Assembly: GCA_013365325.1 (NCBI GenBank)
Contig: JABVXV010000248.1
Span: forward strand, 30,938 to 94,937
Reading direction: 5' to 3'
Source: Dipetalonema caudispina
Taxonomy: Eukaryota > Nematoda > Chromadorea > Rhabditida > Onchocercidae
DNA length: 64,000 nucleotides
Shown here piece by piece: positions 30,285-42,433 of the stretch. The notes below the pieces were generated by a model. The model saw only the letters and a program-made list of their open reading frames with translations. It was not told where the DNA came from and searched no databases. Each line of letters opens with the position of its first letter. The first letter of the stretch is position 1. The translations under genes were made by a program, and so were the position numbers.

Positions 30285-30433
30285 TTATTTATAAAGAAAT
30301 AAAATAGGATGGAATGAATTGTCGAATAGCTCAATGTTATGTATTTGTGCATGACTTTTGCCGTCCCATCTGCCAAGATCGCCAGGTAGGACTTTATCAT
30401 CCAAGGTATCATCCGCTCGTGATGTATTTTCCC
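30285..30433 (-). other. Orphan terminal exon candidate, unknown gene
   Basis: A good acceptor (TTCACTTGTAG) precedes 48 open codons plus TAA. The peptide is hydrophilic and of ordinary protein composition: ENTSRADDTLDDKVLPGDL, then GRWDGKSHAQIHN and a more hydrophobic end. It enters in phase 1. A possible upstream piece lies near 31030-31100 (-), reading DAVEKEALRKFSEDEVPRYL, but no splice model joins the two. The protein family was not recognised. Confidence 0.4.
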
Positions 30434-32308
30434 CTACAAGTGAAATGAAGCAGAAATGGATTCTGAATGAATCTCTGAATGCCTATGGAAACAACAAATA
30501 TGGATGTGATTAATGTTGAACTGATTATTGGTATATTACTGAAAATTTGACAAGTGCGAACACTATACTACTGATGAGTGAAGTTCAAGGACCTACTGAT
30601 TGGAACGAAATGTGAGAACTATTTATCATATCAACTGCTCAGGCATCTGTCCCATTGGGTATCTTTCTTTTTTGAGAAGTTACCTGAGAGAAGCTAATAA
30701 TGCTAGATTTTGGACTAGTCGTTTACAGGATATTCTCTTAGAATACTTGGACTTCTAAGAATATAATCTATCATCCTTTGGTATAAGAAAAATAAGTCAA
30801 AGAATCACAAGTACATTTCTTAAAGAACTGACACATAAAACAAAATTAATGAACTTGAAATTGAAAAATTCTTTCGCAGTTTAGTAAAAGTACACACATT
30901 CTTTAGAAAATCTACTAGTCAAAGTGTGTTATATCATGAAGATGTCAAACGGTAGCGTACAGTTCAATGAAATCATTTCAATGTTTATGGGCTTATGGTA
31001 CTCAAATGTTGCACAAATAACGAAAATGGGTAGAGATATCGCGGAACTTCGTCTTCGGAAAACTTTCTTAAGGCCTCCTTTTCAACAGCATCTCATTCAC
31101 TTTGTCGGGAACTTTCTGTCAATGGTTCCCAACCTGATAATATCGAACGGCATACTTACTACCTACTTTTCTCATAATAATATCACTCATCATAAATCCT
31201 TTATGAAGCTGCGTTGTATGCATAACAAACCAATGTTTTTTTCTGAGAATAATTCTTTTAGTCACTGTATTAGAAACCAAAAGATTTTTCATTCGAAATA
31301 GCAAATTCGAAGATGAAATAAATAATTGTGGAAGAAATTGCTCAGCTGGCAATAAATAACCATCAGAGAGGTGTTGATGGTTTCCCGCATTATCAATATG
31401 AAGTAAAAACAGAAGAGCTGAATTTAGAACTTAGGCAGAATATGACGAAAAGGTAAGTAAGCTGACAAACAACAATAGAGCTAGCAGTAAACATTTGTAA
31501 AATTTCAAAAAAAAAGAAATGTTAACAAGGATTGGTCCACAAATTCTGAGGTAAAAGAATTGAATGGCTCTTGAAGAGGAACGGAAAACGAGCACAGTTC
31601 GCTATATAATCTGACAAGAACACCAATTCCGAATAATTAAGATTAGTGAAGCATACTTAAGAATTAACAGATGCTCAAATGCAAAAGACTACAACAGAAT
31701 CATTTATTTATGCCACTCCTCCAAATACTATTTACTTTTACTGAATATTTTGTTGTCACTTTTTCTCGGAATTTCTGAATAAAATTTATTATCAACATTC
31801 ATTTATGAAACTACTCGATGAGTGATCAGAATGATTGGACGATCTGTTTGATAACATATGGATGTGTCAATTGCAATAATCAAAAATGTTTGGAACATTG
31901 TAAATTGGATTGATGAAACGAAATCGATCGATTCAAAGTACTTCAAGTATTCGATTACTGTAAACATACTATCCATTTCTCTTGGTGTCATTCCATCCCT
32001 TTTTTGAACTTTTCATAATGAATCATTTCAGAAGTAACAACTTTACAGATTCCTTCCTTACCCTAAAAAAGCATTTCGGTTCTTCTACTCAATGAAGGAA
32101 AAACGATATCCCACAATATGTACCAAACAAAATTGAAGTGAAGTTTTAACACCCTTCTCTCACTGGTCAAGCTACAACATTCTTCATCGGACGATGCTGG
32201 TTGATAGATGGGTAAATTTAAATGGGACGATGTTTCGGAAAGAAATTTCAGTTTTACTCATTTTTGATAAATTTTTCAAGACTTTGTTTTCCAGAAAAAA
32301 TAGACGAA
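30434..32308. other. Mostly non-coding, with one minus-strand coding-like block
   Basis: The block near 31030-31100 (-), DAVEKEALRKFSEDEVPRYL, is the only protein-like stretch by eye. The plus strand over the same block is also open, giving a 125-codon ORF at 30924-31301 that is probably its shadow. Otherwise nothing. Confidence 0.3.
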
Positions 32309-32850
32309 CTACCCGTTGCATTTTTCGTCATGCTTTGCTGGTAGCTGGGATATAATCTCGAAATAATTCGCAGCAACAAGTAAAACATTTTTCAAATTAG
32401 ATTCTTCTGGAAATAAAGCAGAGAAGAAAAGTAAATATTCTGGACTGGCTTGATTAATCCATTTTTCCTCCAGTAAATCCTTTAACACTTTGTGGAAGAA
32501 ACTCAATGCATTTAATATTGAAAATAGTTTCCAGAAGTAACCACTAGGATCACGAGATGCTTATATAACTTTCTCCTTTCTTTCTTCTGAATCCATTCTA
32601 TCGCTGAATCCTTCAGATGGAAACATAATTCCACAGCATTGTGCAATGACTGATACTTCCCTAATCTCTCTTATTACAAATATTAAACAGTTCCATGCTG
32701 AATGGAAGTAGTAAGTATCATACATCAATGCATTATACAAATATTCATGTTTATTCATACCCTTACATTGAAGTAAGTGGTGGTATCAGTCCAGTCACTT
32801 GTAGCTAAGAATAAAAGCATTGTTGAAAGCGTTGATTCAGTTTGTAACAA
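32309..32850 (-). pseudogene. Coding island with one in-frame stop; unassembled gene or pseudogene
   Basis: On the minus strand, two long ORFs (32758-32561 and 32506-32309) lie in the same frame, separated only by a TAA at 32561 and a short open spacer, about 150 codons in total. The downstream part is helical and ordinary-looking (KVLKDLLEEKWINQASPEYL, ESNLKNVLLVAANYFEIISQ) and ends at a possible GTAGTT donor. Just upstream, near 32770-32850, a third open block reads TESTLSTMLLFLATSDWTD up to a GTAAGG donor. Intron placement that removes the TAA was not found: the obvious donor/acceptor pair would leave only about 29 bp. It is either a decayed gene, a gene whose introns were missed, or chance. 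Family not recognised. Confidence 0.3.
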
Positions 32851-35800
32851 AAAAAAAAGAAAAAAAATATGGTTTGAAATTTCATTTTAATTTAACTGTT
32901 TTCTTTTCTAAATGAAGTCGTTTGCTTCGGCTTGTTAAAGGTTAACTGAAATACGAAATAATAGATAAACAGTATTAAAAAGGTATAAGATAGCAAAATT
33001 AGCTTCAACTGCTGTGTTAATTTAAGTTCTATTTGAATTCCAACTTATAGCGACAAAAATAATTGTTGAAAGTATCGGACTAATATTAAACCATGTTTAA
33101 TTTAAAGAATTGGTTTGCCCTCTCTACTGGATAAGGTCGTTTGCCTTATATATGATATTAGGTTTACTGTATTGTCTGCAACCAATTTGATTTTACATTT
33201 CAAACTGCTTGGAAATTGTCTAATTTCATTTTTCTTCCACTTTTTTCCTTCCTCCCTTTTCTCCTTTTCCATCGCTTTCTTCCTTAGCTTCCCTGAATAA
33301 GTACAACTTATGAAAATTTTTTGTAAGTCGTAGTTATTTAGTTCAATACAGCCTATGTTAAATGATTTAAACAATTCAGATTGTCACATGAATATGTTTT
33401 GAAATTCGAGTTATTCGAGAAACAAATCTTTCAAATTAATGTGTGTCTTTGATTAGAGCAGGCATTTTCTTTCTTACCAAAGTTAAATTAATCATTTTTA
33501 AAAATTTTAATCAACAAATTAACATCCTTCTTCCCTAACGTTCAGAAAAGAATTTACTCAAAATTCCTGATAGTAACGTATGACGCAATGTTGGCAACTA
33601 ATTATATGGGCCATTGCATGACGTAATTAATTGTCGTAATGTCTCCATAATGGGACGATAAGTTTGCCTAAATTGAAACAAATGATCCAAGACAAACTTC
33701 TCTAACTACATTATATTACAATGATTTGGCTTTTTGGATGCAAAACTGAAAGTCAAAAATTCCTGTAAAAGTTCTCATATTTCCGTCTTTTCACTCATTT
33801 TGTCTCATTCGTCTTAAATTAGAAAATTTATGGCATTAATTATAAACATTTAGGAGATTAAAATGCGGGAATTGAGAGAAAGTTTTATTATATGCTCACA
33901 TACACCTGTAATTACCCTTCCAGTTGAGGCATAACTAAAAGCGCAAAAAGGACCAAACACCTGCGATAAGAAGAAAAGTGCATGCATGTATTTGATACGT
34001 TTAAACCTTGGAAGACTTGAATAATGTTGGTATGAATAAAAGTTTAACTTAAAACTGGAAGAAGGGCTCTATTCGCTTGCTTTAAATATTGTTAAAAAGA
34101 AGTGAAGAAGGGATGCTTTAAAAAAGAGAAATTTTCATCCAAATGTTTTAACTTTTCAGAGGTTCTTTCGCCTTGAAATGCGTGTACAATTTGTTTCGTC
34201 TACCAATCAATAAATGATGCATTATCGATAATGAATTACTAACTTATCAGTAAATAAATGATGGCCTGGATAAATATTCCAGAGGAATCGATGTACGTTC
34301 TGACCACCTTAATGTATTTGGAACATTTATGTAATCTTTTTTTCAGGAGTTTGAGGTAAGTTTTTTCAGTAACTAGATATTGTTAGATATAATTGGTATC
34401 CTCACTTTCAGTGATTCGATGAAATGGTAGACGGCTGACCGGTTTGTTGGCTTCCAGTAAAGCACTTATTCTTGAATGCAAGTCAGGAAATATGGTCATT
34501 GAAAGTGGAGCAATATCAGAATCGAATCCTGGCGCTACAGTCCTAATTTTATGTGTAGAAATGGAGAATGCGATGGGAGTTACGATGAGAAATCGAAATT
34601 CTCTCGTTGCTTCTTTCATCCATCAACATCTTCTCTTTATTTATCCATTTTCCTTTCTTATTTTGTTGGTTTCAACTTATAAACAGAGAGATGCCAAGTT
34701 TGAATCACTTACAAATTCAACCTGATTCAACAAATACGGAAGCCAAGAAAGAAAGATGAAAATGCGGATAACATTTCTCAGCATTCAGCTATGTTAAGAA
34801 ATAAGCGTTATTTCTCTGAAATTCGCCTTCATATATCCTGAATGAATTAATTCCATTTAAAATATGCAGGCATAAATAAAAATTTTCAAATGGAATTTGT
34901 ATACTCGCAGTTCAATCTATGAATTTTTCAGCGATAGCCTTCTGCAGCATTTTATTACTAACGTAAGTGAGGTAATAAACAATAATAATTACTGACGAAG
35001 GGAGGTTATGAAAGAAATCAAATTTGCATAGTTAAATTGGGAATTTCAATTTAAATTCATTCTAGCTTCACAACTCCGCTTATTGTTAAACTTTGAAAAA
35101 ATTTTAGAGCATGAAACTATGGAAGAGATTAAATCGGAAGTAAATAAGAATGAGGTGATTTTGGAAGAAAAGTTGAATTACTTTGGAATGGCGGATTTTC
35201 TTGATTTGTCTTCGTCTGTCTGCTGTAGGTTAAATGTCTCATAAATCGATGGAATAATTGCAAAGGTCAGTCTCAAATATTCTACGAAATGTTGTCATAA
35301 TTAATTCATTGACGAAGACATGTACAAAAAATTTAAATGGGAAAAAAGAAAGGAGAGATGACAAATTGGGACAGCTGGAAGCAAACTTTCAAAAGCACTG
35401 AAAACACATTGAGTTTAATGATGATGATGGGAGGAGGAATGGAAAGAGGAATCGAGTGGGATACGACAAGGACGACTATCGACGACATTTTACCGCAACG
35501 ACATAATAGTATTTTCTGACCTTCCGTTTACTCTCTATCTCCCTTTCCTCGACCTTCTCAACAACCGTGACCTCACTGATTCGTTCGCAACTAACCTCTG
35601 ATCTATACATATTCATCCAGCCTACATCTTTCTCCAAGTTTCCTCCACCATTAAATTCAGCTCTTCCTTCATTTCAGAGTGACCTTTTAAAAATCGATGG
35701 GAGCCTTCTCTTTTCTTTCATGAGAAATTGAAACCAATGGATAGGGTTGATAAACTTTTTTGATGTCACTGTGACTCATCAACATACGCCGAGGATAAGC

Positions 35801-38059
35801 ATGCAATATCCGATCGAATGAATTATAAAGCTGCTCTCTTAACTACTTAGTCTTACATTTTGCAATTACCATTTCCAAGTTATGGACATTGGAGAGGCTT
35901 ACATTTAATTTCGTTCGTGAAACAGAAACTATGATTCACTACTAAAACATTGGAACATAAAATAAAAGTATGAAATAAAGTCCGGACAGAGAATGGAAAA
36001 ACGAAAGTACCAAAGATTAGACTAAGGTTCAGAATCAGTATCAAACCACGCCACAAAAATGGAAGTTAACAGAGAAGTGGAATTAGTTCAAGAATCGTCA
36101 GCACCACAAAAGTGGAGAAAACTGTCACAATATCAGATATAGTTACTTATATCATTCGGGGCGGTATGCTACTCCAGCATGGCCATGCGTGAGTAAGAAA
36201 AAAGGTAATCCAGTTTTTTGTAATTGCTTCACAGAATGATATCCGGTTCTGTATATAACTCGAATTATCACAAAAATAATTAATGAAATATCGAAACCGC
36301 GAAAAGGAGTCGCCACCAGTCTGAAAATGACATACAATTACTGAGCTCCTGGTGATATTTGATGAAATTATTACTACTATGCAGTTCACAGATTAATCGC
36401 CAAAGACAAGTTTTTCCTGAAATTGTAATGATTGAAAAATTTTCTCTGTCTCTTATAACAATCTGATGCCATTAATCAAATTTTGCATCGGAGGATTTTG
36501 ATATTTTCAAAAGAACTTGAAATGGAAGGAAACTAAAGTCATTTTTTGGTTCTAAAATAATAGCTATGAATTTACTCAACCTCTAATTTTACTTACACTT
36601 ACAGTGAAGCTGCCTATCACTAATGAACATGTAGAAGGAAATATCTTTTAAATTTCGAATTTGTCTTTCTCAGCAGCAATTGCTCACTTCATGTTGACTT
36701 GTAAAGCTTCGTATTTTTTCATTGGATTGAATTTGATGAAACAGCGAATAGATAATACTTTTCTGCAGAATTTTTGCGATTCAAACTATTTGAATAATTT
36801 TTTTTCACAGAAATTCTCACTTTGTTTTAGAAACAAGCTGCCAAAGTGAACTAATTAATTGGAAATCAATCAGGATTGATTGCATGATTCATCATATGCT
36901 AAGATAGTTTTCAAACCTTCATCTTAACTTTGTCCCTGCCGTCTTAAACTCCTTTCCCCAATACAACGATTCATATCATTATCAGTGGGTTAATCAGTGG
37001 TTCCCGATAGTATTTACTCCTATTGAGACAATAATATTGTTTATTTATGCATTTCCCGTTCTACTCTAACTCGCTTAATGGGATCTAATAATTAAACACT
37101 AAATCTTTCATCAACAGCATTTGTAAGATAGGGATAACTTTGTGAGAACAGAGTGGACAATATGCTAAATAGGTCAATGGCCTTCTTTGCATTTTCAGCA
37201 GCAGTAAAGAATGAACATATTTGACAAAACAGTAATGGCGAAATATCTCCATTGATTCTAAGGATTTTCCTCTTTGCAATATTTATTCATTTTGCAATTA
37301 AAAATATTTCATTTATTACTTATAATTAAGAGAAAAAAAGTATCCCTCCTTTCACGTATATTAAATGTTCTCATAAACAAACAGAATCACACCTTCATTC
37401 GTTTGTTTTAAACTTGCATAAAAAATACAAACGGATTTCTTTCATTTCTCAAAGTTTACTGAAATCGAAATGGTTGGGAATTTTCGAATTAAAAGAAGAA
37501 GTTTAGGGGATGATAATTGAAATTTTCTGGCCAAAATTATTTCGTCTACAGACACCACCAACGATTATTGAACCAGTAATAATGAATGGAGAATGAACCT
37601 CAGTCTCAACTAGTTGTTAAGTCCTCATTTTGCATTCCACCAAGTTATAAAGTTCAAAACTTCAGATGAAACTTTCTTCACACAGATGAAGGACGGACAT
37701 GTCACACGTTCCTTGAACCATTACTGTAGTACTTATTTCAATCCATGATCCTTATCATAGAAACCACCGTAACACCTCGAGAGGAGGGAAAGCTGAATAG
37801 TTCTTTGTTCGTTTCATTTCATTATGACTAAATGATATTTACAATATTAATGTTAAAGGAGCCAAGGGGACATAGTGCAGTGCCTACAGCTTGGGCTGAT
37901 AGCAAATGAGTGCAGCATTTCATATATTATTATTCTCTTTAAATGTGAAATGATGTTATGTTCATCTAAGGTAAAGTGGCAGAGAAAAATATAAATGACA
38001 GACAAAAATCTGAGAATTAGTGGATTCTCAATTATAGCTAATGAATGATGGTCAATGGC
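32851..38059. other. Long gene-poor region
   Basis: No assembled gene in about 5 kb. A 300-bp stretch at 34383-34690 has less biased base composition and is open on both strands. Two plus-strand ORFs at 35119-35247 (MEEIKSEVNKNEVILEEKL) and 35337-35519 (MGKKKGEMTNWDSWKQTFKS) are hydrophilic and close together, but have no clear splice link. Confidence 0.35.
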
Positions 38060-38310
38060 TCATAGATAACCTGAAAGATCGGACTTCATCTTACAGTTCA
38101 TTGTTGCAAGAAAAACATTGCCATGATTGAATGGAAAATTTTGTTTCAAGTGGAAGGAATTCAGATCGACGTAAAGGGATATTTGACGGTAACTATAGTT
38201 CTTTTCCACCAATCCACTTCTGATCAGTTCTTCCCTTTTCTCTAGCAAATAATTTTTAGAGTTGAATGGATTTTTAAAGATGCACCGATCGTACTTTCGA
38301 AATAACAGTC
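38060..38310 (-). other. Open frame divergent from KIN17
   Basis: About 83 codons without a stop on the minus strand, ending at 38060, of ordinary composition (LEKREELIRSGLVEKNYSYR, QISLYVDLNSFHLKQNF). No ATG lies near its 5' end, so if real it is an internal or terminal exon. It lies 230 bp upstream of KIN17 on the opposite strand and may overlap its promoter. Family unknown. Confidence 0.25.
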
Positions 38311-38500
38311 AGCTGGTGTAGTACAAGATATTTAGAAAGCGGGATAATTCCACGTAACACATAGAACCAGTTGAATAATAATGCATTCTTCTGGATGATA
38401 GCTCAATATTTGTGGGATTGTGAATTTTCATATGGAATGTAGTTGTTGCAAATTAAGTTGAGACGTGTTGCGCTGAGGTAGCGAGGGATTCTTTGGTTTC

Positions 38501-38502
38501 AG
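38501..38502 (+). promoter_or_regulatory. Probable spliced-leader acceptor of KIN17
   Basis: TTGGTTTCAG ends at 38502, 40 bp before the KIN17 ATG, with no matching upstream exon. This is consistent with trans-splicing or with the end of a short 5' untranslated intron. Confidence 0.45.
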
Positions 38503-38542
38503 TTTTTACGAGTACGTACGTGTGTCATTTGTTACACGAATA

Positions 38543-41500
38543 ATGGGCAAATATGAGAAGGGAACACCGAAAGAAATCGCCAATCGATGCAAATCAAAAG
38601 GCTTACAAAAACTGAGATGGTTCGCATATTATTTTATCAGAATTACTGCATAACTAAACAGAATAAGTTTTTGCATGACTTTAATCTATTATTCCATGCA
38701 TTTTGTAATATTTCAGGTTTTGTCAGATGTGCAAGAAGCAGTGCCGCGACCAGAACGGCTTCAAATGTCATTTAACGAGTGAAACTCATCAGCGACAATT
38801 GTTATTATTTGCCGAAAATCCAGACACTTATCTGAAGGAATACAGTGAAGAGTTTGAAAATAATTTTTTGAAGGTATTTCTTTACTAGTCTTGATTCTGC
38901 GTAGATTTTTTCTTTTCAATTTTTGACTTACTGGGAAGCTTCTTCTAAATTTATTCGATCATTTCCTTCCATCTTCTCTCGTATTCCTCTGATGTTATCA
39001 CAAATTACACTCGACATATATTAGCTCTCCTACATGAAATGTATTGTTTTCTGTGGTTTAAATTCGTTAAATTATTCAAGCCAACCTCTGTTTAATTTTG
39101 TCCTTTCAGTTTAAGTTGAAACTTCTAGTGGTATATCTTTATTATACTTGACGTTGCATAAACACTGTTTTAATCTTCAGAAGTTTCTGTCCTTTTATCA
39201 GTGTTACAATGCTGAACTAGACCAGCTTGCCTGTAGTTATTATCAGGTTTCTGGAATGCGACACCTACTTAGACGTGCAATCTTATTGAGTAACAGAAAG
39301 TGAGGAAGAAGGTAATAAGGAGGGAGAAATATTACTGAATCGGTATATGTCTTCCCAGGTGTTGCGGAGTACTTTTGGTACGAAACGTGTTCGTGCCAAT
39401 GAAGTTTATCAGGAATACATTCGTGATAAAATGCATACGCATATGAATTCAACAAAATGGCATACTTTAACGAATTTTGTTATTTATCTTGGAAAATCCG
39501 GCAAATGTCACGTTGATCAAACAGAAAAAGGTTAGTTCTTCATCCTCCTGTATGGTTCTTTTTTTTTATACATTTGTTGCTGTTGATGTATGCATTAGTT
39601 GTGAGGTGTTGCATTACATTTTGTAAGTTATTTTCAAAGTATCTCTCTGCTTTCTTTTGCTAGGGTTTTTTTTAGTTCTTATTACATTTGATTTATGTGA
39701 TTATTTTTCTTAACAGGAAACACGTTTCGATGAGCAATTATTCTAGTCTTTCCTGTGGAAAATACAAAATTTATATGAATGTTTATGAATTATTTGTTTA
39801 TGAATTATTTATGAATTATAAGTTCTATAATTGTTTGAATGACTGCTTCTACATACCAGCTGGAAATCTTTAAAATGAGTAAAATATCTTTTAGGTTGGT
39901 TTATTGCATGGATTGATCAACAAGAAGAACTTAGAAAGCAGGAGGCATTGCATAAGGTTAAAGCAATACATGATGATGAAGAACGATTGCAGCAATTGCT
40001 GGAAGATCAAGCAGAAAGGTATGTATCCATTACTAAGTAGCATTTATCTGGTTTTGTGGTAGATGTGGGATTCTTGTTTTTTTTTTTTTTTTTTTTTTTT
40101 TTCTCGACGAACTTATAATTCACTACATTCGATCTTAATTTGACAACTAAAGCGAAATACCAATGAAGACAAAATCCAACTCTTCTTTTATTTTTATCCA
40201 GTTGCCAAAAATATATCATCTTTTTAAGGGCTCGTGAAAAACAACAGCAATCATTAGAAGCTAGTAGAAGTCTTCCCACAGCATTATTTCGTACCAGTGA
40301 TGATGAGAAAGTTGCTTTTTCTTTGACGACAAAGAAATCAACTGATGAGGTGAGCAGTACTTACATTTTGATTTTTAGAATGAAGCTTCCGCTATAAAAA
40401 ATGAATAGAAAAGGCATCAGTAACCACATCTACTATGCAAGGTTGATTTTGCAGGAATGGGTGTTCTACCTCTTAAACATAAGCAAAACAAACTAAGATA
40501 GTAGATTTGATAATGCGTAACACCTCAGTGTAACCAGTTGATTGATGAGTTGGAAATAGGTCATTATTTCTGGAGCATTATGAAAATTTTTTTCCGGATT
40601 TTAGTGACTTTGGGGTTTTCATATCTTTTGAAGTGGATAACCAATGAACTAATAGCTGTAGATGTTTTCAACAGCTTTTAATGACTTAGCTTCTGGCACA
40701 GTATTGTCTTAATTAACTAGTTTACAGGAACTTGCTAGACCAGGTACATCAGTTCGTGCGATGTCTTACTCTATATTTGATACTAAAATCAAAAGAGAAA
40801 CAAAGTCTGAACCGGAATTGCTAGACAAGCTTGAAAATCATCAATACAAGGATAATTTCTTTAGCGCCTCAACTTCAAAGAAAGAAATAAAAGATGACTA
40901 TAGGAAAGAGCATGGTATGTTGTGATTAGATTTTCTTACGGTGCTATTTTTTCAGTTTTATTTACTTGTTTTGGTCCTTTTTTAAATCTTTTAGTTGTAA
41001 TGCATTCAATCATTACGTGGAGGCGTTGCAATGATACCATTGGTATAAATATTTGTTTCCTAGAAATACTATTCACGATTTAATGATTTGAACTTCGTTT
41101 TATAATAGGTAGTTTCTATTATATCCTATTTTTTGCATTCCCTAGATGATATGATTGTTGGATTAAATAAAAATCGAAAGCAAGATCTGAAACAAAAAAA
41201 AAATGCCTTGGATGAAATTATGGAAATGGAAGAACGTCGTAAGGAAAAGCGGAATAGACGAGATAATTGGCTTCATGAAGGGATTGTTGTAAAAGTGAGT
41301 TTTTTTTTTTCCTACTTTTTGCGAACAAATAACGTATGCATAAAGTTCACATGAAATCCAACGTCAACACATCACGAATTTGTGGAATGACAATATTGGA
41401 AGTCTAATAGTACACACGAGTACTGCGTAAACAACGGTTGCATCAATTAATAATGGTTTAATAATGGTTAGTACCATGAGCTTTTCTCAAAATATCTTCA

Positions 41501-42433
41501 TATGATATATTCAGGTCATGACTATGCTATCATATGACACGGAAATGAATAGTGCTGGAAATGTGAGTTATATGATTTGTACAAAATAAGTGCTGCTGGA
41601 GATGTGGATAGTATAAATTTCTACTGTAATTTTTTTTTTACTTTTGGAATTCCAGATTACTACGAAAAAATTTGGCAATGATTTCTACAAAGCAAAAGGT
41701 GTAATAAAACAATTGGTGGACGATTTCACCGCCATTCTGGATGTGAACGGTTGGTTTGTTTATTCGACTACACATTTCTAGCTTTCAGTTATTCCTAATT
41801 CTTATGACGAGTTGTGAATCGCAGCGAAAAGTTTTTTAGTCAGAGCTTTACGACATATGTTATTTATTATATAGCAGTGCTTAAATTTTCGAGAATTATC
41901 AACATTACATGCGAGATGGTATCCGAAGTTTATATCAGTACTTACATTCTTGCTGAGACTGAAGATGATATGCCCAAAATTTCTCACTGTTCACAAATTA
42001 TTTAGCTTACTGTGACTTAATTAATTTATTTTTAAACTTTAACTAGATTAATGATAGCTTAATTATTTGATTTAGTTATTTAATGTCATATTTAATTATT
42101 AAAATTTCGAGAACTTTTGTACAGGAAGTGATCATGTGCATTGCAAAGAAATACCATCAGCGTAGATGATGATGTTTCAAGCAACTCTGCCGGTTGACTT
42201 AGCGGGTTAATTTAGGGTGTTCATTGGAGGTCAGCCAAGAAAATGTGGAAACGGTGATACCGGCTGTAGGACGTGAGATGTTGATTGTCAACGGAGCATA
42301 TCGTGGAACGAAAGCGGTATTGCAGGCGATTGAAGAAAAGAAATTCGCCGTAGTTTTACGCCTTGATGAAAGTCTCGCTAAAGGAAGAGTTTTATGTTTA
42401 CCATATGAGGATGCTTGCAAACTCAAACAATGA
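38543..42433 (+). CDS. DNA/RNA-binding protein KIN17 homologue
   Basis: Nuclear zinc-finger protein that binds curved DNA and RNA, linked to replication, repair and splicing. Nine exons: 38543-38619, 38717-38873, 39359-39530, 39895-40018, 40229-40349, 40728-40914, 41146-41294, 41656-41749, 42216-42433; phases agree, 432 residues (human about 393). Residues 28-50 form the C2H2 finger (Cys28, Cys31, His44, His50 in FCQMCKKQCRDQNGFKCH). The winged-helix KIN17 core follows: STFGTKRVRANEVYQEYI, MHTHMNSTKWHTLTNFVIYL, KGWFIAWID. The middle is a charged coiled stretch and a serine/lysine-rich linker, longer than in human. Then comes the conserved NALDEIMEMEERRKEK and tandem SH3/KOW modules (WLHEGIVVKITTKKFG; VETVIPAVGREMLIVNGAYR), ending YEDACKLKQ. 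Intron 4 contains a run of 26 T. An AATAAA at 43032 is a candidate polyadenylation signal. Identification is secure. Confidence 0.95.
40077..40102. repeat. Homopolymer T tract (26 bp) in a KIN17 intron
   Basis: Uninterrupted T run inside the fourth intron. Similar A runs occur at 50556-50576 and 56154-56175. These are length-unstable and prone to assembly error. Confidence 0.8.

Noticed and set aside
34339..34374. Apparent 9-bp exon: perfect TTTTTTTCAG acceptor, GAGTTTGAG, then GTAAGT and a second TTTTTTCAG
   Set aside because: The following intron would be 14 bp, too short to splice, and no flanking coding exons exist.
40007..40279. 90-codon minus-strand ORF with a lysine run
   Set aside because: Created by the 26-T tract in a KIN17 intron read as AAA codons.
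42122..42162. Alternative KIN17 exon after the acceptor TTTTGTACAG
   Set aside because: It would insert residues not seen in the family before VETVIPAVG; joining 41749 directly to 42216 restores the conserved spacing and phase.
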